Assembly (NCBI GenBank): GCA_003612625.1
Contig: RAZJ01000020.1
Span: forward strand, 1 to 54,692
DNA length: 54,692 nucleotides
Source: a bacterium 1XD42-1
Lineage (GTDB): Bacteria; Bacillota; Clostridia; Oscillospirales; Ruminococcaceae
Direction of reading: 5' to 3'
The notes beneath the pieces are model-generated. The model had not been told where the DNA came from. It did not search any database and worked only from the letters and a program-made list of their open reading frames with translations. The position numbers and the translations under genes were made by a program. Shown here one piece after another: positions 43,945-53,019 of the stretch (position 1 is its first letter; every line of letters starts with the position of its first letter).

Positions 43945-45333
43945 TTATTGATTTGAACCAGGCATTTTAGGCTGGCAAAGCAAAACACGGTATTTATGGG
44001 CAAATAAGGCGCAGCAGGTAAGGGCTGCTGTAACATCTGCAATGGGTTCCGCCCAAAAAACGCCCATAGTAGATGGGGATATTACGCGGGGCAGGATTAA
44101 AGTCAGTGGGATCAGCAAAATCAGCTTCCGTAAACAGGCAATAAAAATAGAAACCTTCGCCTGGCCTAAGGCAATAAAAACCTGCTGGAATGCCATTTGG
44201 AATCCGAAAATCACCATTCCTGCAAAGAACAAGGGAAGCAGGGAAGATGTCAATTCAATTAAAGCGTCATCCTGGGTAAAGATCCGTACAGGCAGCCAGG
44301 GAAGAAATTCTACAATCCCCCATAAAATCCATCCAAACCCTACGCAAAATATAGCGCTGTACTTGATTGCCGTTTTAACCCTTCCATATGCGCCAGCACC
44401 ATAATTGTAGCCAATAATCGGCTGGGCCCCTTGGGAAAAGCCCTGCAAAGGCAGAAGCAGGAACTGCATAATGCTCAGCATAATGGTCATGGCGCCAACA
44501 TAATTATCGCCGCCGTAATGGGAAAGGGAAGTGTTAAACACAACCTGTACAAGGCTTTCGGTAGACTGCATAATAAATGGGGACACCCCTAAGGCCATAG
44601 CAGGCAGCAGGGTTTTGGGCCGGATCCGGAAATGTTCCCATTTTAATTTGAGCATCCCTTTTCCAGATATTAAAAACCGCAGTACCCATAAAGCAGAAGC
44701 GGTTTGAGATAGGACAGTGGCTAAGGCTGCCCCCTGGACTCCCATCCCCAGCTTGAAAATAAAGACTGGATCTAATAAAATATTCAGCCCTGCTCCCAAA
44801 AATACAGTAAGCATTGCAGTTTTGGCAAACCCCTGCGCAGAAATAAAAGGATTCATCCCCAAGGCGATTTGAACGCTGATTGTACCTACCAAATAAATTT
44901 GCAGATAGGATGAGGCATAAGGCAGCGTTTCCGGGCTGGCACCAAAAGCCTGCAACAATATATCCCGGCAAGGGAGCAATGATACGCTTAAAACGATAGC
45001 TACAAAAAGAAGCGCGGCAAAACAGTTGCCTAATAAAGCTTCCGCTTTTTCGATGCGGCCTTCCCCCATATGAATGGAAGCCAAAGGCGCACCGCCGCTG
45101 CCTACCAGGGCGGCAAAAGCAGAAATAATCATAATAATTGGAAAAGCCAGCCCTAATCCTGTTAAAGCTGTTGTCCCTACATCAGGAAGACGCCCAATAT
45201 ACATACGGTCTACCACATTATATAGAGCATTTACAACCTGAGCCGCAATGGCGGGAGCAGCCAGGGATAAAATCAGCTTTGGGATATTTTCATGAGCAAA
45301 CCGTTCATCCATTTGGCCTGCTATGGAGATCAC
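43945..45333 (-). CDS. MATE-family efflux transporter (462 aa)
   Basis: Twelve predicted membrane helices in two MatE halves; signatures are NVVDRMYIGRLPDVGTTALT near the N-terminus, APLASIHMGEGRIEKAEALL, and PLQGFSQGAQPIIGYNYGAG before the second half. MATE proteins expel drugs or metabolites using Na+ or H+. Substrate unclear. Length is normal (about 450-460). It is 33 bases upstream of the Asp-rich secreted protein gene on the same strand, but that gene has its own strong ribosome site. Confidence 0.93.
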   Translation of the reverse strand: MISIAGQMDERFAHENIPKLILSLAAPAIAAQVVNALYNVVDRMYIGRLPDVGTTALTGLGLAFPIIMIISAFAALVGSGGAPLASIHMGEGRIEKAEALLGNCFAALLFVAIVLSVSLLPCRDILLQAFGASPETLPYASSYLQIYLVGTISVQIALGMNPFISAQGFAKTAMLTVFLGAGLNILLDPVFIFKLGMGVQGAALATVLSQTASALWVLRFLISGKGMLKLKWEHFRIRPKTLLPAMALGVSPFIMQSTESLVQVVFNTSLSHYGGDNYVGAMTIMLSIMQFLLLPLQGFSQGAQPIIGYNYGAGAYGRVKTAIKYSAIFCVGFGWILWGIVEFLPWLPVRIFTQDDALIELTSSLLPLFFAGMVIFGFQMAFQQVFIALGQAKVSIFIACLRKLILLIPLTLILPRVISPSTMGVFWAEPIADVTAALTCCALFAHKYRVLLCQPKMPGSNQ

Positions 45334-45529
45334 CTTCCCTAATCAATTAGTGCCGCAGTAAAAAGAATTTACTGCCAGGAAAAATTAACCAAATATAAAA
45401 AACGCTAATTTTCCAACTATATTATAACAGATGAAAACAGAAAAGAAAAAAGCATTCTATGAATAATTTGTGAATGTAACAGCCGGAAAATACATCTGAA
45501 AATCTTAAAAATTCATTTTCCATACGCTA

Positions 45530-45558
45530 TTGATAAGCAGGGAACCATATGATATAAT
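45530..45558 (+). promoter_or_regulatory. Promoter of 50-aa gene
   Basis: TTGATA (45530-45535), 17-bp spacer ending TGA, TATAAT (45553-45558); extended -10 type. Confidence 0.8.
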
Positions 45559-45588
45559 AAAATTATCCTAGAAAAGGAGGTTCATAAA

Positions 45589-45741
45589 ATGCCGACAGAC
45601 AGGGAATCCAATGAAATTAAAAAATCAATGGCGTATGATTTAATTGATATTATCGAGTCAAATCCGGAAAAAGATCATTACACCTCCGAAGAAATTAAAG
45701 CACTCATAAAAGCATATATTACAGGCATGTCGCAAAAATAA
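45589..45741 (+). CDS. Uncharacterised small acidic protein (50 aa)
   Basis: An open frame with a perfect ribosome site (AAAAGGAGGTTCATAAA) and its own near-consensus promoter. The product (PTDRESNEIKKSMAYDLIDI, then ESNPEKDHYTSEEIKALIKA) is helical and acidic with no membrane segment. It is too short for most gene finders. I do not recognise a family. It ends 120 bases before the manganese riboswitch but is transcribed separately. Confidence 0.7.
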   Translation: MPTDRESNEIKKSMAYDLIDIIESNPEKDHYTSEEIKALIKAYITGMSQK

Positions 45742-45757
45742 AAGAGAGTTAAGATTT

Positions 45758-45802
45758 TTGACAGGAAAATTTCTTGACAAGAAAAAATAAAAGAGGTATA
45801 TT
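45758..45802 (+). promoter_or_regulatory. Promoter of riboswitch-ATPase transcript
   Basis: TTGACA (45774-45779), 17-bp spacer, TATATT (45797-45802). A second TTGACA lies 16 bases upstream (45758-45763), an unusual tandem -35. Confidence 0.75.
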
Positions 45803-45853
45803 AACATAAAAACAGGGCATTTTAAAAAAAGGCCCCTACAAAAGAAAATATAC

Positions 45854-45951
45854 ATCAAAAAGGGAGTAGTTATAAGTCCGCTGTCAACACCCCCGGCTTT
45901 TTATGAGCCTGGCGGCGGAACCGGTCCCACCGGCAACAAGACTTTTGGATG
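45854..45951 (+). ncRNA. yybP-ykoY (manganese) riboswitch aptamer
   Basis: Conserved GGGAGTAG core after AAAAA, CCGG-stem segments, and ACCGGCAACAAGAC toward the 3' side match the yybP-ykoY aptamer, which binds Mn2+. The closing helix pairs ATCAAAA (45854-45860) with TTTTGGAT (45943-45950). The 3' strand of this helix is the same sequence used by the terminator (45938-45992), so ligand binding should prevent termination: an ON switch. Confidence 0.9.
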
Positions 45952-45992
45952 GCTGAACCGTACTTGCGGAGAGCCAAACAAAAGTCTTTTTT
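45938..45992 (+). terminator. Riboswitch-controlled terminator
   Basis: AAGACTTTTG (45938-45947) pairs with CAAAAGTCTT (45979-45988) followed by TTTT (45989-45992). It is mutually exclusive with the aptamer closing helix. Confidence 0.85.
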
Positions 45993-46017
45993 GTTTGAGA
46001 AAGGAGTTTTTTTAAAA

Positions 46018-48618
46018 ATGGATACTTATTTTAACCGTTCCCCTCAAGAAGCCCTTGAAGCAATAGGTTCCACATCAGGCGGACTTACAACCGGAAAAGC
46101 AGAAGAAAAATTAAAAGAATTTGGCCCCAATGCCTTAGCTGAAGGGAAAACAAAAAGTCCTTTTGTGGTTTTTTTAGAGCAGTTTAAAGATTTGCTGGTT
46201 GTGATTCTGCTGATAGCGGCAGGGATTTCTTTTATATCCGGAGAGCGGGGCAGTACCATTGTTATTTTAATTGTGCTGCTATTAAATGCCGTTTTGGGAA
46301 CGGTACAGCATTTTAAAGCAGAAAAGTCCCTGGCAGCTTTAAAGGCATTATCTTCTCCGGCAGCAAAGGTATTGCGGAATGGAACAACGGTTCAAATCCC
46401 TTCAAAAGAAGTTGTCCCTGGAGATGTAGTCCTGCTGGAAGCTGGAGATCTGGTAGTAGCAGATGGACGTATTTTAGAAAATTTCTCTTTAAAAGTAAAT
46501 GAAAGCTCTTTAACCGGGGAATCGGAAAGCGTGGAAAAAGATGCTGCCGTAATCCCCCAGGAAAAAGTCCCGTTAGGCGACCAGAAAAATATGGTTTTTT
46601 CCGGTTCCCTAGTCACCTATGGGCGGGCTTCCATATTGATTACAGCTACCGGAATGCGGACGGAATTGGGGAAAATTGCTTCTTTAATGAATGAAACCCA
46701 GCAAAGAAAAACACCCTTACAACACAGCTTGGATGATTTCAGCAAAAAATTAGCCATTGTCATTATGGCAATTTGCGTTGTAGTCTTTGGCTTGTCCCTT
46801 TACCGGAAAATGCCTTTGCTGGATTCTTTGATGTTTGCAGTAGCTTTGGCAGTAGCTGCCATTCCGGAAGCATTAAGTTCTATTGTTACAATCGTTTTAG
46901 CCATTGGAACCCAGAAAATGGCGAAACAAAATGCGATTATAAAAGACTTAAAAGCGGTGGAAAGCCTTGGTTCGGTATCGGTTATTTGTTCAGATAAGAC
47001 AGGGACTCTCACCCAAAATAAAATGCAGGTTCAAAAGCTTTACGCAGGAGGGAAAGTGTTTTCCGGAGAAAGCTTGGACTTGGCCAATGACTGCCAGCGG
47101 CTGCTGTTGAAAGCAGCTATTTTAGCCAGTGACGCTATTGATATAGATGGGAAAGCCATTGGAGATCCTACTGAAATTGCTTTGGTGCAGTTAGCGGAGC
47201 AATTCGGTGTAGAGGAGGTTTCTTACCGGGAACAGCACCCCCGTTTTGGGGAAGTTGCATTTGATTCTGACCGGAAACTGATGAGTACCCTCCATGATTT
47301 TGAAGGCAAACCGACTTTATTAACAAAAGGCGCTATTGATGTATTATTAAACCGGTCTGTTTCGATTATGACGCCAACGGGCATTGAACCAATGACAGAA
47401 GCTTGGAAAGAAAAGATAATCAAAACAAATATGGATTTATCCGGTGAAGGCTTACGGGTATTGGCCTTTGCTTACCGGCAAATGGAATCTTTGCAGGAGA
47501 TTACCACAGAAGATGAAAAAGATTTTATTTTTATAGGTTTAATTTCTATGATGGACCCGCCCCGCCCGGAATCTGTCCAGGCTGTCGCTAACGCGAAAGC
47601 AGGCGGAATCCGTACCGTTATGATTACAGGGGATCATAAAGTAACGGCGGCGGCCATTGCAAAACAAATTGGTATTTTCCAGGAAGGCGATATGGCAGTA
47701 GACGGTATGGAGCTGGATGCCATGAGTGAAACGGAATTGGAGGAAAAATTACCACATATTTCTGTTTACGCAAGGGTTTCTCCGGAACATAAAATCCGGA
47801 TTGTATCGGCCTGGCAAAAACGGGGATGTATTGTTTCCATGACAGGGGATGGGGTAAATGATGCCCCGGCTTTGAAAAAAGCAGATATTGGCGTTGCTAT
47901 GGGCATTACCGGTACAGAAGTCAGTAAAGATGCGGCCTCTATGATTTTAACAGATGATAATTTTGCTACCATTGTAAAAGCGGTTGTCAATGGGCGCAAT
48001 GTATATGCTAATATTAAAAATGCAATCCAGTTTTTATTATCCGGCAATGCCGCAGGGATTTTCTGTGTATTATTTACTTCTTTAGCGGGCTTGCCAGTCC
48101 CTTTCCAGCCAGTACATTTGCTTTTTATCAACTTATTAACAGACAGCCTGCCTGCAATCGCTATTGGTATGGAACCTGCCCGGGAGGATTTGCTGAACCG
48201 GCCTCCGCGAGATCCCGCAGAACCAATCCTCACCAAAGCCCTGTTAAAAAAGATTGGCATACAAGGGCTTCTCATTGCCGCAGCAACGATAACGGCTTTT
48301 TTCCTGGGATTGCAGACGAATGCGGCTACGGCAAGCACAATGGCTTTTGCTACGCTGACTTTGGCCCGGCTGTTCCACGGCTTTAATTGCAGGGGAGATC
48401 ATTCTGTTTTCCGCCTTGGAATTATGAATAATCCCTTTAGCCTGGCGGCATTTGGTATCGGTATTTTATTGCTGGCCGCAGTCCTTCTTGTTCCAATATT
48501 ATCAGCCCTGTTTTTAGCAGCTCCTTTAACGGGCAGGCAGGCAGGCGCTATTATTGGGCTGGCATTTGTGCCTACGGTTATCATCCAGATCATTAAAATT
48601 GCAGCGGATCGGTCATAA
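46018..48618 (+). CDS. P-type cation ATPase, P2-type (866 aa)
   Basis: Ion-pumping P-type ATPase with actuator motif LTGES, phosphorylation site SDKTGTLTQNK (D326), nucleotide-binding KGA segment, and hinge MTGDGVNDAPALKKADIGVA. M4 motif AAIPEALSSIVT is the PEGL-like type of Ca2+/Mn2+ pumps, and ten membrane helices are expected. The upstream manganese riboswitch points to Mn2+ export or Mn/Ca handling, as with L. lactis YoaB. Start at 46018 follows GAGAAAGGAG; the frame runs upstream to 45949 but that lies within the terminator. Confidence 0.93.
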   Translation: MDTYFNRSPQEALEAIGSTSGGLTTGKAEEKLKEFGPNALAEGKTKSPFVVFLEQFKDLLVVILLIAAGISFISGERGSTIVILIVLLLNAVLGTVQHFKAEKSLAALKALSSPAAKVLRNGTTVQIPSKEVVPGDVVLLEAGDLVVADGRILENFSLKVNESSLTGESESVEKDAAVIPQEKVPLGDQKNMVFSGSLVTYGRASILITATGMRTELGKIASLMNETQQRKTPLQHSLDDFSKKLAIVIMAICVVVFGLSLYRKMPLLDSLMFAVALAVAAIPEALSSIVTIVLAIGTQKMAKQNAIIKDLKAVESLGSVSVICSDKTGTLTQNKMQVQKLYAGGKVFSGESLDLANDCQRLLLKAAILASDAIDIDGKAIGDPTEIALVQLAEQFGVEEVSYREQHPRFGEVAFDSDRKLMSTLHDFEGKPTLLTKGAIDVLLNRSVSIMTPTGIEPMTEAWKEKIIKTNMDLSGEGLRVLAFAYRQMESLQEITTEDEKDFIFIGLISMMDPPRPESVQAVANAKAGGIRTVMITGDHKVTAAAIAKQIGIFQEGDMAVDGMELDAMSETELEEKLPHISVYARVSPEHKIRIVSAWQKRGCIVSMTGDGVNDAPALKKADIGVAMGITGTEVSKDAASMILTDDNFATIVKAVVNGRNVYANIKNAIQFLLSGNAAGIFCVLFTSLAGLPVPFQPVHLLFINLLTDSLPAIAIGMEPAREDLLNRPPRDPAEPILTKALLKKIGIQGLLIAAATITAFFLGLQTNAATASTMAFATLTLARLFHGFNCRGDHSVFRLGIMNNPFSLAAFGIGILLLAAVLLVPILSALFLAAPLTGRQAGAIIGLAFVPTVIIQIIKIAADRS

Positions 48619-48634
48619 AATAAAAAAGTTCCAG

Positions 48635-48678
48635 GAGCATAGAAGTTACAGAAAAATGTAGCTTCTATGCTCTTTTTT
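48635..48678 (+). terminator. Terminator of ATPase gene
   Basis: GAGCATAGAAG/CTTCTATGCTC arms then TTTTTT. Confidence 0.9.
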
Positions 48679-48807
48679 ATGTAAAATTGGAAATTTTCAT
48701 GATAAAATTTAGGATGTAACAGCACAAATTTATATATAATAAATAGAGTAAAATTTCCAGAAAATGTTGCACAAAAATTTACAACTAAAATTCGTAAAAT
48801 AAAAGGA

Positions 48808-48837
48808 TTGACAAAGCAGGCAGGCAGGAGGTATACT
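48808..48837 (+). promoter_or_regulatory. Promoter of large secreted protein gene
   Basis: TTGACA (48808-48813), 18-bp spacer built of GCAGGCAGGCAGGAGG, TATACT (48832-48837). The leader is about 140 bases. Confidence 0.75.
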
Positions 48838-48986
48838 TTGGTTGCACAGGAAAAATTTTATTTTTCGTCTGATGACGGAAAGTTTTCAACAGCCTCCTTT
48901 AGCTGGAAAAATACAAAAACCTGTGCACAAATATACATTTCATCCCGAAAACGGAGATGGAAATTTTGAGAGGAGCGAATACCCCA

Positions 48987-50576
48987 ATGAGAAGAATGTT
49001 ATCCGGCCTTCTGGCCACAGCTATGGTTGCGTCTGTCTGCGCCACCGCAAGCTTTGCTGCAACCAATCCGAAAATTGAATTTACCGTAGATGTTACTGCT
49101 CTTACTTCACTTAATTACAGTAAAGTACAGTTGGTAAATACAACTGAAGGAGTAGTTATAGGCGAAGCAGACATTGAAATCGTAGGTACTGCAAAACCTA
49201 GCGATGCTGCCAAAGTAGCAGGTTTCTTACATGGTGTAGAATTTACAAACGTAGAAATTGGCGGGAAAATTTATCAGATCTCTTTGAGAAAAGACGCTGG
49301 TGCAAAGATAACAGCCGTTCTTTCTCCTGCAGCAATCACTGAATCAAAGGATAATTTTGATCTCCGTTTTGTAGGTGTAGATCCTGCTGATGAAGAGAAA
49401 ACAGTAACAGAATCTGCAACAAATGGTGTTGGCGCAACTGTTGTAGATACTAAAGATGGAGAAACAGCCGATATTGAAAGAGTTGGTACCCATCTGAAAG
49501 CCGCAGATGTAATTGTTTGTGATGGTGAAGGTAACCCAATTCCTTTGACCGAAGATCCCCGTGGTGTAGATAAAGATCTGAACAGTGATGACGGCATTCA
49601 GTCCGGTTCTACTGTTTACTTCATGATCAAAGATGGCGATTATAAATTTGGTAATGACGACTATTGGAAACTGAAAGTCAGCAAAGGTGATAACGGCAAA
49701 TACATCAAGGCTATTTCTGATGTTACCAAGAAATTCAGCGGTAATCTGTACAATGCTGTTAATGGTGGTGTTGTTCAAAATACCGGTGCTGCTCGTCATC
49801 GTTATATCAAAGTAGAATTAAGTGAAATTTATACTGATGACGAAATCAAAATGAGCTTGGATATGCGCCTGACTGCAAAAGATGCAGCAGTTCGCAATTT
49901 CCCGATTGAAGATGATACAGAATTTAAAGTCAGTGATTTCACTTTCTATATGAAGAATCTGGTCAAAGCAGCAGACGGTGACTGGAGAGTTGGTGTTGGC
50001 GGCTTGATGTTGAATCCTGTTAAGAATGACTGGAACGAAGTCACATACTATGATGAAGACGGCGATTTGGCATACTTGAAGTTCTTTGGCGACAGCGACA
50101 CCGGCAAATTCTATGCCAAACTGTCCACCAAATGGGAACATGCTGATTATGCTTCCTACTTCAACGATCAGGATGCTTATATCTTCCAGTTCACTGGTTC
50201 TCCGAGCCTGTCCTCCACCAGCCGTGCTGACCTCCAAATTTACAGCCCATTTGTAGATGATGACGGCAATGAAACCTTTGACCCAGAACAAGCTGTTATC
50301 TATCAGGTAGTCGATGGTGATTTGTTTGATATTACCGATAGTTTCACTTATGAAGAAGGCGACAACGGCGATATGGCATTCTGCACCCGTACCCGTTTCC
50401 TGGGCACATACATCATCTGCCAAAAACCAGTTGATGAAGCTTCTAACGACGACGTAGTTGATCTGGTTCCAGACGATCTGGTTCCTGATGACAACACCAA
50501 TGCTCCTGTTGATGTAACTCCTGGCAACAACGGCGGCAGCGGCAGCAAAGCTCCTGCAAACACTGGCAAATTCTAA
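48987..50576 (+). CDS. Large acidic secreted protein (529 aa)
   Basis: Signal peptide in residues 1-26 (RRMLSGLLATAMVASVCATA, cut after SFAA). The mature protein is acidic, Asp/Thr-rich and beta-rich, with no SLH, LysM or enzyme motif. The C-terminus reads GNNGGSGSKAPANTGKF; this resembles a sorting motif region but lacks the hydrophobic helix and basic tail. Codon choice favours GTT, GCT, AAA and GGT more than its neighbours, as in highly expressed genes, which may suggest an abundant surface layer protein. Start at 48987 follows GAGAGGAG by about 11 bases. Family not recognised. Confidence 0.75.
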   Translation: MRRMLSGLLATAMVASVCATASFAATNPKIEFTVDVTALTSLNYSKVQLVNTTEGVVIGEADIEIVGTAKPSDAAKVAGFLHGVEFTNVEIGGKIYQISLRKDAGAKITAVLSPAAITESKDNFDLRFVGVDPADEEKTVTESATNGVGATVVDTKDGETADIERVGTHLKAADVIVCDGEGNPIPLTEDPRGVDKDLNSDDGIQSGSTVYFMIKDGDYKFGNDDYWKLKVSKGDNGKYIKAISDVTKKFSGNLYNAVNGGVVQNTGAARHRYIKVELSEIYTDDEIKMSLDMRLTAKDAAVRNFPIEDDTEFKVSDFTFYMKNLVKAADGDWRVGVGGLMLNPVKNDWNEVTYYDEDGDLAYLKFFGDSDTGKFYAKLSTKWEHADYASYFNDQDAYIFQFTGSPSLSSTSRADLQIYSPFVDDDGNETFDPEQAVIYQVVDGDLFDITDSFTYEEGDNGDMAFCTRTRFLGTYIICQKPVDEASNDDVVDLVPDDLVPDDNTNAPVDVTPGNNGGSGSKAPANTGKF

Positions 50577-50637
50577 TTTAACAGAGTTTTTCTTATCGGG
50601 CAGTCCCCGACAAAGAACTCAAATAAAAAGACAAAGG

Positions 50638-50674
50638 AAAAGCTCTTGGCATCTCTCCATGCCAGGGGCTTTCC
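50638..50674 (+). terminator. Terminator 1 after secreted protein gene
   Basis: AAAGCTCTTGGCAT/ATGCCAGGGGCTTT arms with a 6-base loop. Confidence 0.75.
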
Positions 50675-50699
50675 CTTATTTTGTAATAGGGGAAAATGA

Positions 50700-50738
50700 A
50701 AAGAGCAGGCTTCCTTTTTTTCTGGAAGCCTGCTCTTT
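50700..50738. terminator. Terminator 2, convergent with upp
   Basis: Perfect 15-bp stem AAAGAGCAGGCTTCC/GGAAGCCTGCTCTTT; serves leftward upp and rightward transcription. Confidence 0.9.
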
Positions 50739-50757
50739 ATATGAAAATATGAAAAGA

Positions 50758-51387
50758 TTATTTTGTGCCAAAAATACGGTCGCCTGCATCCCCCAGGCCC
50801 GGTACAATATATTTGTCTTCATTTAAGTGGCTGTCCAAAGCGCCGCAATAAATTTGCACGTCAGGGTGAGCAGCAGAAAGGGCTTCTACCCCTTCTGGAG
50901 CAGCAATAATGCACATAAATTTAATATTGGAACAGCCCCGTTCTTTTAACTGGCTGATGGCATCAATAGCTGAACCGCCTGTGGCTAACATTGGGTCGAG
51001 CACAATAATATCCCGGTTTTCTACGTCAGCAGGAAGCTTACAGTAATACTCAACAGGTTTATGGCTGTCCGGGTCCCGGTAAACCCCAATATGCCCTACT
51101 TTAGCGGCAGGTACTAATTGCAGCAGGCCGTCTACCATCCCTAAGCCTGCCCGCAGGATCGGAATAAATGCAACTTTCCGTCCGGAAATAATATTGGATT
51201 TGGCAATACATATGGGTGTTTCAATTTCAATGCTTTTCGTTGGCATGTCCCTTGTAGCTTCATAACACATTAACATGGAAACTTCATTGATCAATTCCCG
51301 GAATTCCTTAGAACCTGTATTTTTATCCCGGAGCAATGTAATTTTATGCTGTATGAGGGGATGATCCATAAAAAATGGTTTTGGCAT
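50758..51387 (-). CDS. upp: Uracil phosphoribosyltransferase (209 aa)
   Basis: Converts uracil and PRPP to UMP (pyrimidine salvage, cytoplasm). Signatures: [20 protein letters not shown] at the N-terminus, [20 protein letters not shown], the PRPP loop [18 protein letters not shown], and the C-terminal [16 protein letters not shown]. Length is normal (209). Start at 51387 is preceded by AGAAGGAAAGCCT. Last gene of the rodA-tsaE-tsaB-rpiB-upp operon, 25 bases after rpiB. Confidence 0.98.
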   Translation of the reverse strand: MPKPFFMDHPLIQHKITLLRDKNTGSKEFRELINEVSMLMCYEATRDMPTKSIEIETPICIAKSNIISGRKVAFIPILRAGLGMVDGLLQLVPAAKVGHIGVYRDPDSHKPVEYYCKLPADVENRDIIVLDPMLATGGSAIDAISQLKERGCSNIKFMCIIAAPEGVEALSAAHPDVQIYCGALDSHLNEDKYIVPGLGDAGDRIFGTK

Positions 51388-51411
51388 AGGCTTTCCTTCT
51401 CTCTAAAAAAA

Positions 51412-51858
51412 TTATCGGTCTTCGATTGCTTTTAATTTGTCAATCCGCCGCTGGTGACGGCCTCCTTCAAATTCCGTGTGAAGGAAAACATCCACCAATT
51501 CTACTGCAAGTCCTGGCCCTACAACACGCCCGCCCATGCAAAGGGCATTTGCATTGTTATGAGCACGGGTATATTTAGCGCTGAAATAATCGGAACAGCA
51601 AGCAGCCCGGATTCCTTTTACTTTGTTTGCTGCCATGGAAATACCAATGCCTGTACCACAAAACAGCAATGCTTTTTCACATTCCCCAGATACTACGGCG
51701 TCGCAGGCAGGAAGGGCCACATCTGCATAATCACAAGCCATTTCTTCAAGGGTGCCAAAATCTTTATATGCGATATTTTCTTCATCAAGCCATTTTTTTA
51801 CTTCTTCTTTTAGCTGGTAGCCACCATGATCCGCAGCCAGTGCAACCATCTTCTTCAA
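51412..51858 (-). CDS. rpiB: Ribose-5-phosphate isomerase B (148 aa)
   Basis: Interconverts ribose-5-phosphate and ribulose-5-phosphate. Signatures: ALAADHGGYQLKEEVKKWLD, FCGTGIGISMAANKVKGIRA with the active Cys, and AHNNANALCMGGRVVG. The active-site Cys is present (LLFCGTG). Length is normal. Start follows AGGAGTTGAAGAAG; the first codons overlap that site. Its position between tsaB and upp is common in Firmicutes. Confidence 0.97.
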   Translation of the reverse strand: MKKMVALAADHGGYQLKEEVKKWLDEENIAYKDFGTLEEMACDYADVALPACDAVVSGECEKALLFCGTGIGISMAANKVKGIRAACCSDYFSAKYTRAHNNANALCMGGRVVGPGLAVELVDVFLHTEFEGGRHQRRIDKLKAIEDR

Positions 51859-51878
51859 CTCCTACCGTTTTTATTATT

Positions 51879-52577
51879 TTAGTGTTTATTTTTTGCAAGC
51901 AGTTCCCGTTCCGCTTGGGGCAGCCGCAAATATGCAGGAACAAGGCTGCCGGCATCAACCGTTTTTCCTTGTAAAGCGGCCTGTTCACAGGCAAATGCTG
52001 CCGAAGCTGCCCGCAGGAATTGCTGTGCCGGTGAGGGCAGCAGACAAGGAATGCGGTTCTGTAACATATTATAACATAATTCTGTTCCATCTCCAACCAA
52101 ATAAATAGAACTTTTCAGACTTTTTAAACGGATTTCAAGATCTGTTAAGGATAAAGCTTCATCCGGAGATAAACGCTTTAATGTCCCATCCTGCTCCCAA
52201 GAAAATAGAGCTGTATAAACCTGGGAACAGCGGGCGTCTAAAACAGGCGCAACCAAACAGGGAAATCCCAAATTCCAGGCAAGGGCTTCTAATGTGGAAA
52301 CCCCAACACAAGGCTTCCCTAAAGCATGGGCAAGGCCCTTTATGGCAGAAAGCCCAATCCGTAATCCCGTAAAGGAACCTGGCCCGGTGGTAACACCAAA
52401 ACAGTCAATTTCATTTACAGAAAGCTTCAAACGGGCCAGCAAATCCTGCACCATCGGAAGAATCACACAGGAATGGGTTAATTTTATGTTGGCATAAAAT
52501 TCGCCTAATAAAATGCCGTTTTCCACTACGGCACAAGAGGCGGTACGGGAAGATGTATCAATCGCAAGCAGTTTCAA
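51879..52577 (-). CDS. tsaB: tRNA threonylcarbamoyladenosine biosynthesis protein TsaB (232 aa)
   Basis: Partner of TsaD in making t6A at position 37 of ANN-decoding tRNAs. ASKHA fold with N-terminal LLAIDTSSRTASCAVVENGI and the conserved FGVTTGPGSFTGLRIGLSAI. It is not an active peptidase. Start overlaps the tsaE stop by 4 bases. No TsaD or RimI gene is visible in this window, so they may be elsewhere. Confidence 0.96.
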   Translation of the reverse strand: MKLLAIDTSSRTASCAVVENGILLGEFYANIKLTHSCVILPMVQDLLARLKLSVNEIDCFGVTTGPGSFTGLRIGLSAIKGLAHALGKPCVGVSTLEALAWNLGFPCLVAPVLDARCSQVYTALFSWEQDGTLKRLSPDEALSLTDLEIRLKSLKSSIYLVGDGTELCYNMLQNRIPCLLPSPAQQFLRAASAAFACEQAALQGKTVDAGSLVPAYLRLPQAERELLAKNKH

Positions 52578-52999
52578 AAGGGGCCTCCTTCTAAATGGAT
52601 TTCTCTGGTGGTTTCATCTATTGACAGGATTTCCAGGATAATCGCATTTTCCGGCAGGGCATCCGCAATATTTTCACTCCATTCCACCAGAAGAACACCA
52701 TCTTGTTCTAAATAATCAAAAAAACCAGTTGAATACAATTCTTCAAATCCATCAATCCGGTACATATCAAAATGATATAAAGGCAGCGGGCCTTGGGTAT
52801 ATTCATGTACCAGAGAAAAAGTAGGGCTGGATACCCGGTCCTTTAGTCCAAGCCCTTTTGCCAGGCCACGGGCAAAGGCAGTTTTGCCTGCCCCCATCCC
52901 GCCCCGGCAGGCAATCAAATCTCCAGGGCTTAACTGTTTTGCTGCCTGGGCAGCAAAGGCTTCTGTTTCTTCCGGCGTGTGGGTAATAACTGACAACAT
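52574..52999 (-). CDS. tsaE: tRNA threonylcarbamoyladenosine biosynthesis ATPase TsaE (141 aa)
   Basis: Small P-loop ATPase of the t6A complex. Walker A is ACRGGMGAGKTAFARGLA; SSPTFSLVHEYTQGPLPLYH and HFDMYRIDGFEELYSTG are the family marks, with VLLVEWSENI as the acidic Walker B-like strand. Length is normal. It overlaps tsaB by 4 bases and follows rodA by 20 bases. Confidence 0.97.
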   Translation of the reverse strand: MLSVITHTPEETEAFAAQAAKQLSPGDLIACRGGMGAGKTAFARGLAKGLGLKDRVSSPTFSLVHEYTQGPLPLYHFDMYRIDGFEELYSTGFFDYLEQDGVLLVEWSENIADALPENAIILEILSIDETTREIHLEGGPF

Positions 53000-53019
53000 A
53001 TCCGAATAACCACTTTCTT

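Noticed and set aside
48683-48710. GGAAATTTTCATG as a second copy of the palindrome at 28996-29009
   Set aside because: Only partly palindromic and in AT-rich DNA after a terminator; the match is likely chance.
50500-50576. LPXTG-type cell-wall anchor at the end of the large secreted protein
   Set aside because: PANTG is present but no hydrophobic helix or basic tail follows, so it cannot be a standard sortase signal.
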